Shown here: in pieces, positions 1-13,200 of the stretch
How the letters are laid out: every line of letters starts with the position of its first letter
Position numbering within the stretch: the first letter of the stretch is position 1
Assembly (NCBI GenBank): GCA_037783545.1
Contig: JBBELK010000218.1
Span: forward strand, 1,426,001-1,490,000
Direction: 5' to 3'
Length of the DNA: 64,000 nucleotides
Origin: Henricia sp. BOLD:AAB3569
Lineage: Eukaryota; Echinodermata; Asteroidea; Spinulosida; Echinasteridae
Notes under the pieces: model-generated
The model's input: the letters and a program-made list of their open reading frames with translations, nothing else
Database searches by the model: none
Told to the model about the DNA's origin: nothing
Position numbers and translations under genes: made by a program

Positions 1-161
1 CCTCTCAAGTCCGAACACCGAACTGCAAAAAATGGCGACTTACATGAAGCGTACTGAGTTTATAGGCAACCCTTTGCAAGTGTTGTTCCCAGGCCTGGTT
101 GTCCATTCCTTTAAGGGTCTACATTACCATTTTCATAAAACATTCGTGTTTTCCAAAATAA

Positions 162-167
162 TTTATT
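162..167 (-). terminator. Possible poly(A) signal for the EF-hand gene
   Basis: AATAAA on the minus strand, about 640 bases after the stop codon at 808. It is the first canonical hexamer I saw downstream. No transcript evidence is available here. Confidence 0.3.
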
Positions 168-807
168 AATCACATCGGCTCAAAAATATGAAATATGTAA
201 CGGAACTGGTACCCCGTTATAGTAGATAAACCCATTTCCAAGCCCGATAAAAAAAGAAACGCAAGTTTATACTCTGGCCGAAAAATCAAGGAAGCTGAAA
301 TATGTAACATTTTATTATTCAGTAACGCGTATGAACGCGTAGCAAGGCTTACGGCACCAGCCTCTGTAAGAGCCGCCGAGGCAGAGTGCGCCACTCTACC
401 TGAAACTGCTCCCTGGGCTCCTGCACTTCTAAGGGCTGTTTTGGGAGACTCGGGGCACTCGAGGTCAGCTCATCGCACGCACGTTTAATCAGGTTAAAAC
501 CCAACAAAATTGATTTTATGACTTAACTGCAGATTTTTTTCAGAAACAAAAAAGTCACATTTAATTACTGCGGGAATCACTTTGTTCGAACAGGTTCCCT
601 TGGACCTGGAGGAAATCACTGAAACAGTCTTCAAAATGATTTCAAAGTGAGTGGTCGGTCAGCGCCTGGTACAAGTCCACTGTATTGAATACAATTATGC
701 TCTAATCAATAATCAATAATTATTTTTAAAAATGTTTGTTTCTTTCTTTGGAGAGTATGTTTGAAGAAAACAATGAGTGGAAACCACTCACTTCTAGCAA
801 AACGATT

Positions 808-1212
808 TCACTTGGATTTGGCTGCCGTGCTAGTAGTGTCTGCATCGAGGCAATAGAGGGCGCTATCTAGCAACTCCAGACCGTCCGGTGGGTGGGAAGC
901 CCGAGTGATTCCGATCAGCTCCGATCCGGTCTCGCCACCCTCTCGGCTCACTCCGATCAACTCGCATCTAAACACGTAATCCAGGGCCTTGTATGGCTCC
1001 CCGGGCGTGAACCGCTTGTAGATCCCGGCTGTACCGATGCGAACTCCGGCGGGCAGGGCTTCCTTCAGAGCGTTAATACCGGTCCACTGAAGCCAGGTCT
1101 TCTCAAATTCCCCGCTTCTGTTGCTGATCTCGGTTTCCGAGACTTTGGCCTGCAAGTTGGGCAAGTCCAGAAACTCAGGTTTCCATTTCAGAGACTTTGA
1201 TGACCTGTAATG
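808..1212 (-). CDS. Last coding exon of EF-hand gene
   Basis: 134 codons and a stop at 810-808. It reads HYRSSKSLKWKPEFLDL and so on, and ends TSTAAKSK. The start is placed at the AG that keeps the phase-0 join with the previous exon (GTGAAG|CATTAC). The nearby TTACAG would break frame. Content is soluble and charged with no transmembrane segment. I do not recognise the domain. Confidence 0.8.
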   Translation of the reverse strand, partial: HYRSSKSLKWKPEFLDLPNLQAKVSETEISNRSGEFEKTWLQWTGINALKEALPAGVRIGTAGIYKRFTPGEPYKALDYVFRCELIGVSREGGETGSELIGITRASHPPDGLELLDSALYCLDADTTSTAAKSK

Positions 1213-4200
1213 CTTCACGTAATTAAGTGGTGTGGTTTTAAACACAAGCATCCTCGATGGAAGTTGTTGCACATTTTATGACACCTTCGGGAATAATTTT
1301 TTTGTGCAAAATGGAAGTGTAATTCCTTTTTTGGGGTTAAATGATTGTAATGCGCCATTGGCAGCCAACGGACAGAGTCACCGGGTAAACTCCTTACTCT
1401 TCACGAAAGAGTTATCTGAAATATTTTAATTGCGTTACTCAACACACCGAACTAATTGTGTACACCCCTTCCGAAGGATGGGGAAATTGTGGTTAATTAC
1501 CTTGCTCAGGGGGCACGGGTATCAGGGGCACGGGTACCACGACCATGGTGTCGAACCCACAACACCGAGTTTCCACCATTCGTAATGTGTCCAGACATAT
1601 TACAAATAAAAAATGTCTTATGAATCGACATTGATTCGAAGTGGACCGTGGACATCACTCGAGGTATAAAGATTATTCTTCCCTCCAACGGCCAAAAATT
1701 TGGAGCAAAAACAATGTTCTGTTTTGCTTATCGAATGGGATGCGTTCCATGTTTACACGAGAACGTTTGCAAACGTTAGTAACCGGTAACGTTCGCCAAC
1801 AATTTCGAGCGCAGCGAGTTGTGTGCCACCAACGTTGGCCAACAAATATTTCGGCCTTCGCGAGTCATATTAAAGATGGCGCACAGTTGTAAGATAGCAG
1901 AAGAGTAAGAAGATAATGCTGTTTAATTTTTGAAATGACAATAACATTTATATATTTCGTGGTTTTTCCGTTTATCATCGGCGGTACCGGTACACGATCA
2001 ACAGTAACATTTCACACTTCCCCTAAAATGTTGTTAGCAGCGAGTTACATAACAACATCGCTATACCGCCACTAGGCGCCGCCATTTCAGCGTAACAATC
2101 CGTTTCACAATCGGCAAAACGTTAGCGCCAGCGTTCGTCAACGTTTGCGTTCTTGGAACGCATCCTTGTACTCACCCTGTACGCACTCAGGATGAACACG
2201 GACTCTAGCCGCGGAGGGAGGTCGGGAATTATGGGTTTACCGTCCAATGTCGCAAGCTCCTCGTAACCCCCTGCATGGTACAAATTGTTGGGGGCAAAGT
2301 CACGACCGGTTTCGATATAGAAAGCTTTGTTGGTAATGCAGACGTATAACATTCCAACTGCTTATGACAAATAATCATAATGGGATAGCGGTACTTTCCT
2401 CGCCTTTCGCTGGCATGGATTTGACATAATGACATTAATCTCGTCACGCAATATGTTGAAATGCGCACTTTCATGTCCTCAGCTATATACAAACCGTTTG
2501 GTTTCCCGAGGCTCACATGGAAATGCGCATATGTAAACAAATCGTGACGTCATTGTTTCAGGCCTATTGCTAGGTTTGCCTACTACATGTACATCCGAAT
2601 TTGTAACATTTTTTGCATACCTTGCTATAAATCTTTGGTTTAAAGGGCCCCTTATTTAGGATTTTTATCAATGAAATCTATGCTTTAAAACCACTCTACT
2701 CAGTTAAAGTCATAAAAAATCATATTTGGAGCTTGCTTTGGGGGTTAAAACAAAGGTTTTTAGTTTTTATGCTAATGAGAATATGAATATTCATGACCAA
2801 GGTCACTATGTCACAAGAGGCAACTACAGGAAAATCACATTCAACTGTGCACAAAAGATTCCATTTTTTTCTCAATTTTCCTGAAACTTTTGTAATCCAT
2901 GGCTGTTTGAGTTTGTTTTACATGTTGCCTGCTGTAAGCCATGACAAAACTGGGGGTAGAAACTGCAGCAATTTGCCACGAGTCCAACTTGAAGTCTTAT
3001 GTTTTTCTTAACTTTTCCCTTCTGTCTTCCTTATGTGATGCACTCAAAACAGCGCCCTCTGTCTGTGATTTATTGCAGTGAAATCTTCAAAGTTGAAAAA
3101 GGCCACCTTTTATTGATTTTACATCCAAACGAACAATAGTATGTCTTGCTGAACAAGTAATCCATCATGATCATTATGAAGCAAAGCTTAGGCACAAAGT
3201 TGTTTAGCATGTCACAGGCCCTTTAAGTAGGCCTGACCAAATTTGTTAAAGGAGAATTACACCCAAGAAACAAAAGACATTACGCTATAAACAATATTAT
3301 TGTAAAGGACTCTTTCCTAAGGTCCGTTTTTCATCTGTCGTGCGTGCGTTGCGCTACGCTCGTCATGGTGTATCGGCCTATGTTTTTTGTTGTTTGTTTT
3401 ATTTATTAATTTTTATTATTATTTTTTTTTTAGAATTATGATTCAAATATAGTATGCATGCCAGTATTTATTTTATTTACAAGTATTATCATTTTCAATA
3501 ATTGCTTAATTTTGTAAATATTTTTATTAACCGTAGGCCTATTTATCCTAAATGTATTATCCAATTAGTTTGGAGAGCCCCTCGATAGAAACTTGGTTTT
3601 TTTTTGGTAATCCTGCGGGATTGTTTTCGGTTATGTTTCCTGCTCAGTGTTTATTTGTATGCAAGTAATAGGCCTATGTGCGTGTAATTTATTTGTCTGT
3701 GATTTGTATATCCCGGAAAATGAAATAAATAAATAAATAAAGCGATTAAGACGCAAACGGATGAAAAACGCAAGACGGATGAAAAACGGACCTAATGAAA
3801 GGCGGCTTAACTCGTACACCATTTTATATATAAAGAACAAGACATTTGACCCATTAAAAATCGGGAAAATGGGGCGCGGCATGCCGCGCCGGCTGAACCG
3901 ATAAAACACTGCACGTACCGTGACTGGCAACTGGCACGCCGCGCCTAGCCTGTGCACCGAGTTCGTGACAATCAAGTCAGTGTTTCACCCCTAGACGCCG
4001 ATATAATCTCAGAACAGATATACAGTATAGGTTGAATCTGTATATGAACTCTATCTTACCAGGTAACACTTTTGTCAAAAACCCGATTTCGCCACGTTTT
4101 ATACGAGTTTGAAGCGGCCGAGAGCTCCACTCCCCTGCGAAATCCCATTCTCTTGTGTACACGATCAAGCTTAGTGCTCTTGTGCGGTGTACTATAATTC

Positions 4201-7200
4201 CGCCCCATTCTACACTACGCGCAGGGAACCGTAATACCCCGTTCACACAGCTCTGCGACCTTACGAAGACCATACTGATCATCCCCGATCTGAAAAAGTT
4301 ATCAAATCGGGGCATTAGGCCACGACCCGGCTACGCTTATTTTGTGCACGTTCAAAATAAGCGTGGGAGAGCGTGCAGCTTCCTGACCTAGGAGATCCCA
4401 CCCAGACCAAACTAAGCTCATGGAGATCCTCCCACGTTTGGCCACTTTTCCATCGTAGTAGAAGCGGCGTCTATGTGTGAACGGGGTATAAGGACACGTA
4501 TTGTGTCCGCCATACAAAAGCCTAATGGGAGACCGGCTTTAGTGGACTACATCGATTCTTTAAAAGTATAATGCATAAACTGAATTATTAAAATGAAATC
4601 ATGAGACACGTCTCACAATTTTCGTTGAGAAAAACAGTCAAATTCCTACCTGGGTAATTGACTTGAACTCCCGGCATGCCGTGCCCCTTGACCACGGCTC
4701 TAATCAGTTCCTGGTCAGGATGCATGAAGTCATTGATAATCCTCTCGTTGGACCCAACGAAAGTCGCAAAGTTTGCGTATGGGAACGATCCTTGAAAGAG
4801 ATGAATGAACAATTATTAACAAATAGATCATTCACAACTTGCAACAAAGATCAATAATTTTGTTGAACAATCTGATTTGTCAGCCGATACTACAGTTTAT
4901 ACTACAAACACTGTCCAATTAAAATGCCCAGTTTGCTGAAACGTATACAAGGTTTATTATTGTCGGTTCAACTGCCTAGTAGCAATTGCTCTGGTTGCTT
5001 TATGCCATTCTCTCATGTAGTGAATGCGGTATTGATTCTGAACTTCACACCTGCTGCGTGTACCACATAGCAACAACAATTTAGTCTGGTCATCTGGATA
5101 TATTTATGTGCATGGAAAAGGAAGTACGTCAGTGCATCAGACGTTATTCGTTTGAAACTTGTAAAAGGCTAATTCGGAAAGCGTATTGATGATCAAGATT
5201 TCACTTTGTACCGGCCATCTTGTTCACATTTTGTGCGAGTTGCATTTCAGATGTCGCGGGTTTTAGCGAGCGTTCATGTATGCTTCGAGTGCAGTGTTCT
5301 CGATCGTGTTCCCGCCGTTTGGGAACGACAACGAGTTATACCCGTGTCAAGAACATACTTCCTGCATATACATAAAAATGCAGATAATAAAAGACACATA
5401 TGTATTATGCAAATAGATTTTTATCATCAACAAAATTAAAGAATTTGTCTGGAGACGTGGTCAAGGTGATAAATTGACACCACGCTGGCAAGACAAACAC
5501 TGATACACGGCAGCATTTGAGATGCTGACAGATCGGTTTAATCATTAACTCCACCTTTAATAGTTATTCAACCTCCCGACACTTTTTATTGAGAGAAATA
5601 AGAAATATGGCGAACCGCAATGGTGAGTCATTATCGACTTTACCAAGTCGTACCTATAGGCCAGCTGATATACACGCATGCATGTGCGCTTTTAGTCCAT
5701 TTTTACTGTGAGATTTAGGAATAACCGTTTTAATTTTTTTTGTCAAGCTCTTGTTCTCCAAAATTAAGTTTAAATGTGTTCAAGCGCTTGTCTATATATG
5801 AACACAACACCAGTACATGTAAATCTTATCCATGGGGCCAATGTTTGATGTAAAAAAAATGTTTTAAAGATATTATAATAAAAGTAATTGTTTGTTTGTT
5901 TTGTTTTTTCTTGATCAGTTTAAAATAATTATAGATATTGATTGTGATATACTAAAAGGATATCTTTTTAATGGCGGCCCTAATTTGCATATAAATAACA
6001 CATTTAACATAGCCCATCGTTTTCGACACACTATCTAATCTAGAAGGGCCAATTGGAAGTATATTTCGGAAATGCACAATCCCCTTTTTTTCGACTCAAC
6101 TATTATAGTTTGAATCAGTATTATACAATTTCTGACAAAATTATACATTTTCTTGTGGAACGTTTTAACTCTTGATGAAACCTGTTTGGGTCATTCGGTA
6201 CTCATATTATGTGCAAATATTAAACAGTGGCAGATCCAGCCTCATTAAAATACAGGAATACAGGGTCCGCGCGACGCCCTAAATTCCATTGTATTTAATT
6301 TCCTGCAGTTTAATAAGGCTGGGTCCACCTCTGAATAAGTCTCAGTAACCATGTTTCCCCGTTTTCCAATCGGTTAGAAATGTCCGAATAACGTACCTTT
6401 TGGATCAACATTTTGATGTAGTTGGGCCCCGATGTAATGGTCCAAGGTTTCAACGTAGCTGCCGAGGCTCTTCCAACCGTCCACAAACGTCGGGAAGTCT
6501 GGTGGTGGAGTGATCTTCTCGTAGAAATTAATCACGACGCGCAGGTTGCCAGACGTCATGGTGTCGTATAGTCTGGTGCAGGAAAAGGAAAGAATTGAGT
6601 AGTTGATCATGGCTTCAGACCTTATGTACAAAACACATGAGACAGGCTGAACAATTTCCAAGTGTTTCCTCACAAAATCTTAATTTTTTTTCTCGCTCCT
6701 AATTTTGGGTTTTTCATCAAATCTGCATTTACCGATGCTTGAAACAAATTCTGATCAACTTCTCAACTCTTACCCTCAAATCTACTAAGCAAGGTCCTCA
6801 TTGCGCACACATTACCCTCTGATCACTGGGCTCATATTATATCATTCCATTAAACCTTAACTCACTAGGGAGCATACAGTCCCAACTGCACGTTAGGTGT
6901 TTATTACCTATATCGAACTCAACACCCTCACAGGTACCCATTTACTCCTTCGTGGACAGAATTTATGGCAAAGTACATTGCCCAGGGGCACACACACCTT
7001 ACCGCAGCCTGAATTGGAACACACAACATGCCGAATCAAACAGGTCTTGAGTACCGTGCACCAAACAGCTAATCGGCCACAGCACAAAATTTCAACGAAT
7101 CATCGTTGCATGCCACAATTAAAAAACGAAATCGTTCGTGGATAACATTAATGGCACCCGCAGAGCTATAGGCTAAATATCCATAGTTAAAAATCATTTA

Positions 7201-10200
7201 TTTTACTAACTGCACAATTTACGCCGAAAGACACACGTGCATCGTACCACATTCTCCAAGCATAAATCAACCTATTAAATCCTACATGATTATTACTTAC
7301 TCAAAAATGCTCGCAAGGTTGGTTTCACGTCTACCGTGGCTGTGGACAATTTTGAAGTCAAAACGTAGACGATTATCTAGCTGTCTTGGTCTTTTCCGTT
7401 CGATTCTTAAGGCACAGAATTAGCAGAATCCACAGCAAGATGGCTCCCAACCCTTGAGACTTCTTAGGGTGTGTGTGCGTGGATAGCTATGGCGTGCACA
7501 CAACAATGTACCTATACGAGCCTCCACGCGTGCCTTGGGCAAATTATGATAATAATGGGTTCAGGCCGTTGCACTGTGCATGCTTCGACCGGTATGCATT
7601 ATTATGCATTATGTAAGCTTGTTGCGGCTCCGCCACGCTGCTTTAAAGATAGAATGCATGATTTGGAAATGTTTACAAAAGGTGTTATACTCGTGTGTGA
7701 TTGGGAATGTGTATGGTGAAAACCAACCCGTGTGTAAATCAGCTCAGTGTCTCATCTACGTTCCGACAAAACAATGAATGCTTTCAAAAAATTGTTTGAA
7801 GCCACCGTCCTGTTAGGATGGTTCCAGCATGCTACACTGGGGAAAACGGAGCCATGATACCGCGGTAGTCAGGGCATAGTTTCTTTTACACGAGGGCGTC
7901 ATTGTAAAAAAAAAATGTCAGTGCACACGCAATTATATAAATGTATCTTCTATTTTAGTTTTCTCATTAAATAAAATGATTCGGATCATTGCATTGGACA
8001 GTTTTTTTATCAACTTGTTATCTTATGGGAACTAAGTTGTTGGTTTTTTTTCTCGGTCAAATGATTGAACGAAACGTTAATAGAAGATCCAGTAAGTGTC
8101 TGAATAGACCTTATGCATGGCGGCCATGACAGAGGGCAGGTTTTCATATTCAAACAATGTGACTGCCCTCTATCATGGCCGCCGTGCATAAGGTCTATAT
8201 CCATTCCCAAAAAAAGTGTTTCCTCAGTAAAATCATGACATTTTCCCACCTAATTTTGTATTTTTATCATCAAACGTGGAGATATTTTACTTGGTTTATA
8301 GGTCACAACAAGACATTAGTGGACGGATATGGAATTCAATCCTAAAATGGGCCACCGGACCGAACACTATCGCTTTCAATGCTGTCGAATGTTCTTTCAA
8401 TGTGGTTCCATATTTCTCGTCGTTTCATATTTTAATCCAATATCAGAAACGTACCACTTTGGTGTACCGAGAAAATTATCCCTTTTTAAATTATTCAACT
8501 TTCCCATTCAGGTCCCCACACAGGAAATTGAACATACCTTTAAAACAAACCACATTTTTCAGAAACACCGCGTCTTGCAACATATAACGAATGAGTAAAA
8601 GCACCTGGCTTTTTCCCCAAAAGAATATCTCCATCCAGTTTGCCAAATGTAATTATCACAACGGTTTTCTCCTCGAGGTATATACACATCATTAAAACAG
8701 GCTCAAGCCAGTTATGGTATTCATTCTATGATTAGTCATGTTCTGGTCCTGAAACATTCCTCAAAAGTGCGCGAGCCTCCGAGGCACTGTAGCTCGTAAG
8801 CCTAAAGAAACCTGTGAAGAGAAGACGATGTAAAAATGCTCAGTTTTAGAGGTGGGAGGAAAACCCCTACACAGTTATGTATAGGGGGAAACCCACGGAA
8901 TCAAGCAGGGACTGAGAACCCAATCCACATACTGACCCGGCGAATGTTTTATTTTTTAATTGGTGGATCACATAAATATTAATGTACGTTCTTCAAACTC
9001 AACTGCAGTCCAGAAATGTTTCAAAGTGTTTCCTCAATTACTGCAAAAGATAATAGTGTAACCACAGCGGGAAATAAACTGGGGTCCACCTGCTTGATAG
9101 TCCTATGCTTTACCACTAGCCACCAAGCTACTCGCCAGAGGTTCTCATTTGAGGGCGCTATAAAGGCGCTATAAAGAGTAAGAATATTCATTTACAATGC
9201 ACCAATCAGAAGGCACAGAATCCTCTGCCTGTGCTATATGTCGTTTGGAAATAAAAAATTCGCGACCCGGACGGGATTCGAACCAGGGCCACAGAGGTGA
9301 AAGCGAGGTCTGTTTTCGCGACAACAACCTGACAGATGTTTCTGACTGTCGTAATTACAGATTCAACCAATAGAGCCTTTGCATGGCGGCCATGACAGGG
9401 GGCAGCCACATTTTCACCGTGCGTCATGCATGAGTAGGTGCTTTGTGGTTCTATTGTTACAGCATTTACATAAGAAAACCTGCCCCCTGTCATGGCCGCC
9501 GGTACAGAAGCTCTATAGTCAGTTTTGGTCGTTGGCAACCGAAGTCGTTCATTGGTTGGGGCCAGTAACATATGTTTCGTTACCGTTTCCAGATTCCACT
9601 GACCTACACATTATTTTGCCATGTCAGTGTTAATAATAATAATGAACATTTATAATGCGCCGGTATCCATCAAAAAAGATGCTCGTGGCGCAGAGGATTA
9701 AGAGGATTAACTCTAACCATCTCCATCTATAATTCTAAAATTGACGACGGATAAAAGTAAACCTTGTATATTACCTTTAAATGAAGCGAGATTGTGCGCC
9801 AAAAGCCGTCGAAAAGACCTGAATAACACACGTGCACACACCCAGACCGACCTCGGGCGAGTCAATCGCTCACGTGCAAATCCCTTTGTAATAGCATGCC
9901 CATTGCCCTCCCATTAAAAACCAACCTCATTTGCGGAATGTCATGAGTGCATTTTCAAACCAATTTTCTTCAATCGCTTTTATTAAATTGTATTAAATAA
10001 GCCACTGTACTTGTTACAGAACACTAAAAGGAAAACGTCACCCACCGTGTGTTGCCAAAGTTACTTGGTCTACTCTAAAACCAGTGAACGGTTTCCCTGG
10101 AGTGCTTCAGCTATGTGTATTCAAGATTACCAGCGAACGTTTAAACCCTGGCATTGACGTCACACATAGTCATTGTGAGAGGGGTATAGCACATTTTGTT

Positions 10201-13200
10201 TATTGGCCCCCAACTTCTGAAACAAAAACGTTTAAAATTCTTATTTCCTTTTGCACCTGCCGAAAAGTTGTATATGAAAATCGCTCACTGCAAACCAATT
10301 ATACTTTCGTGTATTGCGATAAAGAATAGTTTTAAAAACATTTGGTGGTAAAGGTCATCGATATATATATACTGGATGAAGTATGCAATAGCAGTTGGCT
10401 ATGAATTGAAGTCATACCCCGGCCGCCATTGTACCCCACGAACAATGCTTGGCCTAGACTGCTCCCCAGTCCATGCGATCGCCTGCTTTCCACTTAACAC
10501 ATGTAGACCATAATGTAGACTAGTGAAGACAGTATGACCAGTCTAGGCAAGGCATTGTATTTGGTGGGGTACAATGGCGGACCGTGGCTTCAATTTTAGA
10601 CGTCGTTGCTTCCTCCAGTGTGTAAATATTGATGGTAAATGTGACTGTACGTGACTGTACGTCCAGCAACTAGGTTTAGGTTTGAAACCTACTACCAAAT
10701 TGTACATAAAACAAAGTAATAAATCCCTACACAAATACCACTAATTCGAACAGATTAAATAATTTAATTTTAATAATCATGGGGATATACCCCTTGTTTT
10801 ATTTTTTGTTAATCCCGTACTACAGATTAAAGATGATATTCCGCGGCCTGGGAGTAAATTCACGTTTTAATAACAACCCGATTAAAAATTAGCAGAGGCT
10901 ACTCAAAAATGACTGTCATTAACATTGTGTAGAACTTTGGCAGTGCTTTATTAAAATCCTTTGAAATTTTGCAAAGGCATGGAGCTGCGTATTTCGTGGC
11001 ACGAATTTGGACGTGGCCTAAATGCTGTTAAAATATCTAAAGCTTCATAAAGTCGATGGAAGATATATGTCTAATATATGATGGAAGCTAGGTATGTCTG
11101 CTATACATGTACTTGTATATGCTAGATACAATGTGTATGTTACACCCCGTCTCATTGGTATGTTGCGTGTATGGCAGCCTGGCCGCAATGCTAATGAGTG
11201 AAAAGACTTGCAGAAGGCCAAGGTTGCCTAAAAGGAGAATTTCGAGACGCTTGGTGGCAGCATGCAAACAAACCGATCATTTTCCACTGTCTATGTCATA
11301 CTGAGCATGCGCACTTTAGCTCAAACGTGACGTAAACAATGGAAAGGACCGGTTTATTTGCTGCCACCACGCGTTTCAAAACTCTCCAATTCGCTAAGTC
11401 ATATTTAGCACAGCATAGTTTGTTATATAAAAGTCGTTCGTGAAAGTTCATCATGTCAAACAATATCCCTTCTGACCATTTTGAAAGATAACTTTTGATT
11501 TGCGTCTAAATACCATCGATATAATAACTGGATGAAGTTTGCAATAGCAGTTGGCTATACGAGAATTGAAGCCATGTGCCGGCCGCCATTGTACCCCACG
11601 ATCGCATGCATTCCACTTAACACATGATGTAGACGAGTGAAGACATTGTATTTGGTGGGGTACAATGGCGGACGGTGGCTTCAATTTTAGACGTCGTTGC
11701 TTCATCCAGTGATTATATATCGATGCTAAATACGTTTCATATAGACCGTATCGAATAGACTACTAAAGTGAAAACGTCACCCTTTGTGTGTTGCCATGGT
11801 TTTTGGGTCTACACTAAAACCAGTGAACTGTTTCCCCGCGCTATACCAATGGACGTTTCAGATTACCAGCGAATGTTTAGACCCAAAAACCATGGCAACC
11901 GACGTCACACTTTAGTAGTCTATAGCCGCCATTTCGTGGGGCACCCTTTGTTACTTAAACCGTTCAACAATAGAAGCACAATATGTGCAACCATGCATGC
12001 CCTCAAGGAACAAAGAAACTGCCTCACGAAATGGCGGCTATTCGATACGGTCTATAGGTAACATTTAGTTTATTCAAGTCATCGATAATTCCAAACTAGT
12101 GCTTCCTCTGTCTCTAAGTTTCAATGTTATCACATTACTAAAAGATTTTTAACGAATTTGGGATTTATGTCTTTTTTCCACCTCTTGTTGTCCAATTCAG
12201 AAACTAATAGCGGCCTGCTCTTGCACATGCATAGCGTCAGTGAATTCTGCCAAAAAAATGAAAACATGGAGGTCAGTCGTATCGTTCCAGGGACGTCGCT
12301 TGATATAAGTGCTAAAATAACCGGGAAATCCTAATAGATATCGATGCGACTTACAATGCAAACAGCAATGCGACTTGTCATGCAAAAATACTAAAATTTG
12401 CGATTCGACATTCGATCATGCGACTTGAAATGTGGCCTCTCTGTTGTGGCCTCTGTGCTGTTTACATAATGAAAATTAGATGAAAGGATCTTACCGATTT
12501 CGTCAACAGTGCCGTCACCATTTGCGTCCGTACGAGAAAACATCTCCTCAATCCGATCACTAGAGGGCGCTATCCCAGTCATCCTCTGAACCGCAGATGC
12601 CACCTCCGCACGACTGAAAAAAAGAAATACACAGTGACACTATCATATACAAGCTGAAAAACACAGTAAATATCGATGGTTTAGGCCTTTAAAAAAATGA
12701 TAATGGTATAAGCAATATTGGCTTTCCTTGTACGCCCTCTATTTTCAATATTGGACATGGTCACTTCTGGTATAGGGAAAAATCGATATACATGTACATA
12801 CCTAATAATGGGCTTAACGCATTTTAGCCAAAAATTGACATAGGCTGTTCTGGTATTAAGGGGTCGATATATTAGATGAGTACAGAGCCTACTTGAGAAG
12901 ATGGTCCCCGTTTTCGTCAAAAAGTTGAAATGCTCCGGAAGCCTCGTTCTGATTCGGTGCACGTGACAACTCTGCTGACGATGGCTTATTGGTAAACTCA
13001 GCCAGATCCAATTTCCCGTCTCCTGAAAGAAACATTGGTTTCAACATTTTGCAAGCTTTAAATCTCACGAGTTTTCAACAAAAAAAACGATCTTGTTTTG
13101 TCTGTTTACAAAGCGGAAAAAAAATAAACAATGAAGGATTTTGTCTGGTAGACATCGATTGAGGGTTGGGGTGAGTGGGGGCATCGCATAATTGTTTTTT

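Noticed and set aside
7358..7450. Minus-strand frame with a hydrophobic run (ILLWILLILCL) ending in a stop, overlapping an EF-hand gene exon in another frame
   Set aside because: Looks like a membrane tail, but no junction joins it in phase with the EF-hand exons, and the overlapping exon has good splice support. Chance hydrophobicity is more likely.
8500..8620. Strong-looking donor AAAG|GTATGT on the minus strand near 8536 with an open frame
   Set aside because: That frame cannot be joined in phase to EF-hand 4 upstream or to the 7405 exon downstream.
9206..9571. 121-codon minus-strand frame
   Set aside because: Overlaps a SINE head fragment and the palindromic MITE at 9370-9518.
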